Source of the DNA: Chrysaora quinquecirrha
Taxonomy: Eukaryota > Cnidaria > Scyphozoa > Semaeostomeae > Pelagiidae
Assembly: GCA_014526335.1 (NCBI GenBank)
Contig: JACTAT010000039.1
Location: forward strand, 7,183,604 to 7,247,603
Direction of reading: 5' to 3'
DNA length: 64,000 bases
Below the pieces are notes generated by a model that saw only the letters and a program-made list of their open reading frames with translations, searched no databases and was not told the origin of the DNA. Shown in pieces: positions 58,786 to 64,000 of the stretch. The position numbers and the translations under genes were made by a program. Within the stretch, counting starts at the first letter, position 1, and the number at the start of each line of letters is the position of its first letter.

Positions 58786-61700
58786 GACTAACTGACTTGC
58801 TATCAACTAACTAACCAACTAATTAACTAACTAACTTAGCTACTAATTTACTAAGCAACGAATTAACTAACGAACAGATTCATTCACTCACTTCCTCGCT
58901 CGCTTGCTAAAACACACCAAATTATGCCTTCATGTTATGATAATTGAATGTCGTAGGTTTAGGCTGCTATCTACCTTAACGCCCAGATCACCGACTTTTA
59001 AATACAGAAAATATCACACATTAAATTCAACGCTGATTAAAGTTGCATCGATAAAAAACAAATTTGACGTAAATTCATCGGGTTTTAGGTCAATAACTTC
59101 AGAATTAAACTAAGGTATGCTTGAATAGTCTTTTAGTTTCCCACCGACCTACGTCAATGGCCTAAGCAGGTAACATAATGTAGATTTAACATTATCTTGA
59201 AGCACACTTTGCTGTGAAAAAAGAGCCGTGTGGGACAGCTGTCTAATAGAGATTACTATCCTGATCTGGTTTGAGTGTCTTTTTCTGCGTCTTTTTCGAT
59301 GTTGTTAGGATTTTTAACGAATAGAGTAGACCTTCTGTCCTTAATATTTCATCCACAATACACAGTTTGTAAGCAAATTGTTATAAAAAACTCAATACTT
59401 GGGGAGGTGAGAAGTTATACTTTTGGGTTCCTAATTGTCCCCCCCCACGTTGAATAGCTTTCAAACAATTTCCAGCCCCTCCAGCTGTTATTAGGATCCC
59501 CTGCTTATTGAGACAAGCATTAATATTGGTGTAGATATTTTCAACTTATTTTACTGTCACTTTCTTGGTATGAAATTTCACTTATACAATCTATTTGTTT
59601 GTTAGAATAATGAATTGCTTAAGCTTTTAACTACAAAAGGCCTACTCGCACTGCGTTTCAGCAGCTTGCGGACAAAGTTTGTCAAATAAATTCCGACCCC
59701 CCCGTTTATTCTCATCCCCACCAATATAGCCTGAATGCTGTTCTTACCTCCTGCCTATTCAACCTCCCCCAAACAATAAAGCTCCTAAGGGTAAGGAAGT
59801 TCTAGCTCACGGAGATTAGGGCTTTTTAAGATTTCTTAGCCAGAACCAAAAGTATATAGGCTCTTTGACCCATCTCAGATGTACGTGGTGCATTTGCCTT
59901 TGTCATGAATAGCCCCCCTGTTTTGTAGATTGAAGACGAAATGATACAGTGTATTGCATGTGAAGATTGGTATCATTCACGGGTGAGCATCTTACTTTTT
60001 ATCACTGGCGTATCAGGTCTACAGTAGTGCGGGGTCTGAAAAATTTTTTAGACCACGCCCTTCATATTCTCGCAGATGCGGGCAAACGCCCTTTTTTCCC
60101 CCGCCCCCCCCCAAGAGCTTTACAACGTTTTTGGACAAATCTCGAGGACCATATTTTAGACGTTTCCACTGAGCTACAGAGCTCAATAAAATCGCCGAGT
60201 AAGTCTTCAAGTCATACAGTCCAAGGCTCTCATTCCAAAATGGGAGCTCTATAGCTCAGTGGAAACGTCGTTGGCTCTTTGATCATGCAGTCCTGGGTTC
60301 AAATCCCATACATTGTGGTATGCCACTTGTGGAAAAATATATCCTTGTGTTCACCTTTCATGACAAATATACAGGGATAATGGATATGTTTTGAAAAAAC
60401 GTTTTGGGTTATAGGGTATTCAGTCCCCCAAGTTCCCCCTAATGTAGCCTCTTTAAGTTTATTGTGCCCATAAAAGTCCCCGATAAGGCAATCAGAGCAA
60501 AGCCAAACTTTATGGAACTAAGCTCTTAATCCGAGTCTTAATCTTTTCACTTTATTCTAGCATCTTGGAACTCTAGCACCCAGCGAGTATCAAGAAATGA
60601 TCTGCGATGCATGCATGTCGAAACTGGACTTTTGAGATGGTACAAGACATTGTCAGGTAGAGCATTAATCCAACTTTTTGTTCGCTAGCCTAGCTTTCAC
60701 TTATGGGTCGTTAGGCCCTGGTCAAACGATCAAACATTGTTGGTCCAGCATTTTTAATTTGCTTTACAACAACTGTTTGACCACATCCAAAAACATTGCT
60801 GTCCAACACTTTGGAACAACGAAGTTATTGCTCAGCGCAAGCACGAACGCCTTGTTGCTCAGCTGTGGCTAGGTGTTAAAATGTCGCAAGTTGTTGCAAA
60901 TTATGAAAATCAAAGAAATGTTTGACAAACAATGTTGGATAGGCGGCCAAACGATCAAACATTCCTTGACAAGCAAAAATAAGCAAAATTTGTGGCGTGA
61001 TGTTTTGAAACAGTTCAAGAGTTGTGTAAAAAGTGTAGTTTTGATTTGATTAGCGTTTTAACTTTGCGATTTTATAAGGGCTTTGACCAGTTGGGGTGAA
61101 AAGTTTCATCCCCAGTAAAAAATCGGCAACTTTGCGCGCTCATAATATCAATATATAGCCAAAAAATTCAATTCTAGCTGCCTTTTGCCGAGAAGTTCTA
61201 TTAACTGGAAATGGCGACTGATTCGACTAACGCCTCTTTCCAAGAGGGCCTTTTATTCAAAGGGGGGCGTTTAAAAATCGGGCTCTCAATCCAAGTAATG
61301 CGTAAACCCCAAATTTTTTAATTTTCTCTAGTTCCCAGCCAAGAAAAATTATCAGGAAAAAGCCTGTTAAAGACTCGTAAAGAAGATTCGAACGATGCAT
61401 CAAAAACCCAACAGGAAGATGCTTTAGAAATCAAAGTTAATACAAAGGAAGCAAGCAATGATCCTTGTAGCACAGCTGAAGCTGGAAGTAGCAAGGTGAA
61501 TTGTTAGAGACTCTATGGAGAATTTACTGTTAGAACTTGACATATCATTCCCTAAAGGGCAAAATGGCCACTTACTTTATTTTGTATCGTCCTTTTTGCA
61601 TCTTCATTTTATTTCATACTTATTAGCATCTTCATTTGGTATAGTACCGTATTCATGAGCATTCTCATTTTATGCTGTAGCAATTCTTCCTCTTTTCACA

Positions 61701-62914
61701 TGATATCCGTCAGCATCATCACTTGGCACTCACATTCGTTAGCATCTTAATCTCATACCGTTTCTTAAGCATCTTCATTTCCTACCGTGTTCATTAATTT
61801 AATAATTTCGTAACATCTTCACAAATTTCATACTATATTTTCATACTATATTTAGTGATATCTTCATTTCACGCTGTATTCATTAGCATCTTTATTCAAC
61901 CTTATCCATTACCATCTTCATTTCATAACGTATTCTTTTGCATCTTCATTTCATACCTCATCCATTGGCATTTACATTTCATACCACTCATTAGCATCTT
62001 CATTTCATACCGTATTCATCAGCAACTTCATTTCATACCATATTCATAAAGCATATTCATTTAATACCGCATCCATTGGCATCTTCATTTCATACCATAT
62101 TCATCAGCATCTTCATTTCATACCATATTCATTAGCATCTTCACTTCATACCGTATTCATCAGCATCTTCATTTCATACCGCATTCATTAGCATCTTCAT
62201 TTCATACTGTGTTCATTAGCATCTTTATTCCTCACCTTATTATATACCATTTTTTGCCTTTTATAGCAATTTTAGTTTTTGTCATTCCCTGTTGCATTTT
62301 TTAGCATTATTTCATAACTTTATACCAATGCCTTCCTGCATTCATCTTTAGCTATGAACATTACATACAGCAGTCAAAAATGTTTCTTTTCATACCACAT
62401 TATTTAGCATATTCATTTGATACCCTATCCAAGATGTTATTCAAAAAATGTGTTCATTTCCTACCACATTTTCAGGAACGGCATTTCATTTTTTCCTTAT
62501 TCAAAAGCTTCTTAGTTTCATACTATATTCGTCAGCAAGTTCATTTCAAGCCGCATTGAAAAACTTGTGAATTTCATACTGCATTCTCAGCATGTCCATT
62601 TCAAACCGCATTCAAAGACTTGTCAATTTCATACTGCATTCGTCAGCATGTGCATTTCATAACATATACAATTTCAAAAACATGTTTGTTTCATCACTTC
62701 ATACCATATTTATCAGCATTTTCTGTTTGCTTTTTAGACAGCCGATGCAGATAATTCGTCTGAAGCATCTAAAAATTCCCATGGGGACGCATCAAGCTGT
62801 AAATTGGAGTCACTAAAATCAGGCAACGAAGATGCCGATACAAACACTACTTTGAAAGCAACATTCTGGCAGAACAGTTGGAGGAAATCGCTTTGCCGTT
62901 GTGACGCATGCAAG
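49259..62914 (+). CDS. UBR7: UBR7-type putative E3 ubiquitin ligase, 5' part (continues beyond the window)
   Basis: UBR7 binds N-terminal degrons/histone tails through a UBR box and a PHD-type finger and acts as a chromatin-associated ubiquitin ligase. Exons: 49259-49384, 53890-54023, 54416-54476, 58049-58144, 59929-59982, 60561-60656, 61332-61495, 62738-62914. About 303 of an expected 400-430 residues are present. VSMVDVLEEDNALEEEAAAV matches the human start. The UBR box runs from YSCLNC through CFACSLHCHDGHDLVELYTK to NFRCDCGNSKFKNFSC. The PHD-like finger runs from YCTCDRPYPDPEDE through MIQCIACEDWYHSRHLG to MICDACM. ATFWQNSWRKSLCRCDAC begins the conserved C-terminal domain. Phases agree at all junctions if one T is restored in the TTTT run at 60630-60633 (exon 6), where TGA would otherwise end the frame. 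The remaining exons lie right of 64000. Confidence 0.93.
51762..52335. mobile_element. MITE family M1, compound insertion
   Basis: AACATTGTTAGTCAAACATT at the left and CATCGTTTCGCCAGGGCCTA at the right bracket a second internal end, GAGGCCCTGATGAAACATTT (about 51890). This indicates one copy inserted in, or fused with, another. The family motifs CAAGCAATGTTTCGC and GACCGTTTGGC recur. Confidence 0.55.
53420..53500. repeat. CAA-rich simple repeat
   Basis: Imperfect CAACAA run in UBR7 intron 1, beside a short block (GGACTTATGTAATGAGTCTA) that also lies near CAA tracts at 40497 and 41560-41760. Confidence 0.8.
54477..58048 (+). other. UBR7 intron 3
   Basis: About 3.6 kb. It contains a partial M1 MITE (55060-55262), a GTT microsatellite (55412-55462), and the dispersed repeat with GGAAATCC/CTCGTACGCC motifs (56805-56935). 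No open frame has a recognisable motif. Confidence 0.6.
55060..55262. mobile_element. MITE family M1, partial
   Basis: Starts AGCCCTTGGTTATACGATCA, then AAACATTG, with internal CAAGCAATGTTTCGCAATG and ACCGTTGGGC blocks. The right terminus is not recognisable. Confidence 0.5.
58260..58880. repeat. ACTA/ACTG tetranucleotide microsatellite in UBR7 intron 4
   Basis: Long ACTA (CTAACTAA) run with ACTG, ACCA and AATA variants, interrupted in places. It is related in unit to the TGAC array at 9298-10190 by a single-base change. Confidence 0.9.
60155..60390. mobile_element. Head-to-head pair of SINE family A copies in UBR7 intron 5
   Basis: A minus-strand half (A-box around GAGCTCTGTAGCTCAGTGG) meets, at about 60240, a plus-strand copy with GCTCTATAGCTCAGTGG, TGGGTTCAAATCCC (B-box) and the tail GGTATGCCACTTGTGG. 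The arrangement repeats that at 37785-38165. Confidence 0.65.
60711..61020. mobile_element. MITE family M1 in UBR7 intron 6
   Basis: The left end TAGGCCCTGGTCAAACGATC is a good family terminus. Toward the right the repeats GGCCAAACGATCAAACATTC occur in the same rather than inverted orientation, so the element is rearranged or truncated. Confidence 0.5.
61600..62720. repeat. Minisatellite, about 28 bp unit, in UBR7 intron 7
   Basis: Degenerate copies of ATTCATTAGCATCTTC followed by ATTTCATACCGT repeat for about 1.1 kb, clearest at 61860-62230. The array ends just before exon 8, whose acceptor (TGCTTTTTAG) follows the last units. Confidence 0.85.
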
Positions 62915-63098
62915 GTAAGACTAAACTGTAGGCACATGTTTTTAAATGGACCTGGATTTGTTCTCGGCCTCCAAAGCAATCTTGTAGCTATGTAAGGTTG
63001 GTACCTGGCCTAAGGTACCGAAACGCATGCAGTTAGGCTCATATCGTATGAGCACAAATTCTTATTCGGTCTATATGAATAATTTCACCAACCGCCCC

Positions 63099-63159
63099 AT
63101 TCTCAAATGCCAGACGCGTTTCGCTCTTATTGGAGCTCATCAGTGACATCTGTGAGAAT
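63099..63159 (-). ncRNA. Type I hammerhead ribozyme, copy 1
   Basis: On the minus strand: outer stem I ATTCTCA/TGAGAAT (7 bp), internal loop CAGA/TT, inner stem I TGTCA/TGGCA (one G-U), core CTGATGA (63143-63137), stem II GCTC-CAATAA-GAGC (63136-63123), core GAAA (63122-63119), minimal stem III within ACGCGT, and cleavage site GTC. Predicted cut between 63113 and 63112. All invariant hammerhead core residues are present. The palindromic ACGCGT would let two copies pair as a dimeric ribozyme, as known for newt and Penelope-associated hammerheads. Confidence 0.88.
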
Positions 63160-63396
63160 CGAATCAGGGTTTATTGCGTGAGAAGCACAAGTGCTAATCA
63201 CAGAACCACCGGAGCTGGGCTGACTGGTGAGTAACTGCGTGAGTTTTAGACTCGTATCACACGAGTACCTAAGTCTTGCATATTACTAGGTAAGGTTGGT
63301 ACCTGGCCTAAGGTACCGAAACGCATGCAGTTAGGCTCATATCGTATGAGCACAAATTCTTATTCGGTCTATATGAATAATTTCACCAACCGCCCC

Positions 63397-63457
63397 ATTC
63401 TCAAATGCCAAACGCGTTTCGCTCTTATTGGAGCTCATCAGTGACATCTGTGAGAAT
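63397..63457 (-). ncRNA. Type I hammerhead ribozyme, copy 2
   Basis: Identical to copy 1 (offset 298 bp) except one base at the cleavage position: GTC becomes GTT. U is permitted at position 17 (any base but G), so cleavage is expected but probably slower. Stem II, both stem I helices, the internal loop and both core strands are unchanged. Confidence 0.85.
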
Positions 63458-63867
63458 CGAATCAGGGTTTATTGCGTGAGAAGCACAAGTGCTAATCACA
63501 CAACCACCGGAGCTGGGCTGACTGGTGAGTAACTGCGTGAGTTTTAGACTCGTATCACACGAGTACCTAAGTCTTGCATATTACTAGGTAAGGTTGGTAC
63601 CTGGCCTAAGGTACCGAAACGCATGCAGTTAGGCTCATATCGCATGGGCACAAATTCGTATTCGGCCTATATTAATAATTGAATAATGAATAATCTTGTA
63701 GCTAATTTTGCGAAATCTCATCTTCCAAATACTTTGTTTGCAGTATTAAGTTCTTATAATCTTTTAGTAGTACAAAATTTCATAATTGCGAACAACAGCG
63801 GACACATTTTTGGCATATTTATTTCCCAGAGTTTGGTTACTCACTTGGACCCACGCAAGCTGATTGG

Positions 63868-64000
63868 TATTTAAAACACAATGCCAATTCGGCTTCTCTT
63901 CCTGATTAGTGCATTTCAATCCGCATCTGGGTATGAATTCCGCATTAGTCAATAATTTCGGTCTGTTTCTGATGTTGAGATCCGGCGGCAATCTTTCTTG
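63868..64000 (-). repeat. Dispersed repeat family D, cut by the window end
   Basis: Contains the inverse of the family's middle part (AATGCCAATTCGGCTTCTCT, then TTAGTGCATTTCAATCCGCA, then CGGTCTGTTTCTGA). It continues past the right edge. Confidence 0.5.

Larger units (their letters stand above)
62991..63691 (-). mobile_element. Retrozyme-like retroelement carrying hammerhead ribozymes
   Basis: The 701 bp insertion lies between perfect 13 bp copies of AATCTTGTAGCTA (62978-62990 and 63692-63704), the target-site duplication. It consists of two complete head-to-tail copies of a 298 bp unit (62993-63290 and 63291-63588) and a partial third (63589 to about 63680). On the minus strand each full copy has a type I hammerhead ribozyme, so the array in that sense begins with a 5'-truncated unit, as expected after incomplete reverse transcription. 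Tandem units of 170-400 bases with hammerheads and duplicated target sites define animal retrozymes, which make circular RNAs and depend on Penelope-like reverse transcriptase. No protein is encoded. It sits in the UBR7 intron after exon 8. Confidence 0.85.

Noticed and set aside
62094..62165. TCATCAG motifs as further hammerhead cores
   Set aside because: They belong to the ATTCATCAGCATCTTC minisatellite and have no GAAA strand or stem II partner.

Overview
The window is eukaryotic DNA, AT-rich with GT-AG introns, tRNA-derived SINEs, MITEs and microsatellites. The four assignable genes are animal genes. A very large apolipoprotein with a C-terminal vWFD, an R3HDM4 orthologue and a UBR7 orthologue fit a non-bilaterian or early-branching metazoan. 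My best guess is an anthozoan cnidarian (coral or anemone), but the sequence does not prove this.

Layout. 1-11747 is repeat-rich and holds only a few exon-like segments of an unidentified plus-strand gene. 11748-33992 (+) is a 13-exon gene for a roughly 4350-residue large lipid-transfer protein of the apolipophorin/apolipoprotein B type: signal peptide, lipoprotein N-terminal domain, furin-type RSRR site, a huge Lys-rich helical part in one 8.7 kb exon, vWFD, and a degenerate vWA-like C-terminus. 35487-about 39541 (-) is R3HDM4, with an inverted decayed copy of one of its exons nearby. 40000-45780 holds no recognised gene but carries a Tc1/mariner-like MITE with a hAT MITE nested inside it. 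46065-47094 (+) is a two-exon flavodoxin-fold, NADPH-dependent FMN-reductase-like gene with three CCAAT boxes at exact 30 bp spacing upstream and a hAT element in its 3' part. 49259-64000 (+) is the 5' three quarters of UBR7 (UBR box plus PHD finger), running off the window.

The most striking element is in the last UBR7 intron of the window. It is a 701 bp insertion flanked by a perfect 13 bp target-site duplication and made of 2.3 tandem copies of a 298 bp unit. Each full unit encodes, on the minus strand, a complete type I hammerhead ribozyme with core, stem II, a stem I with internal loop, and a minimal stem III. This is the architecture of an animal retrozyme (non-autonomous, Penelope-like, circular-RNA-producing retroelement).

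A second general point is that both the apolipoprotein gene and UBR7 are interrupted by single-base frameshifts, many of them in short homopolymer runs. Reading frame resumes immediately on the other side and splice phases fit only if a base is restored, so these look like uncorrected base-calling errors rather than pseudogenes. The genes show no sign of forming an operon or pathway together; they are ordinary metazoan neighbours separated by mobile DNA.
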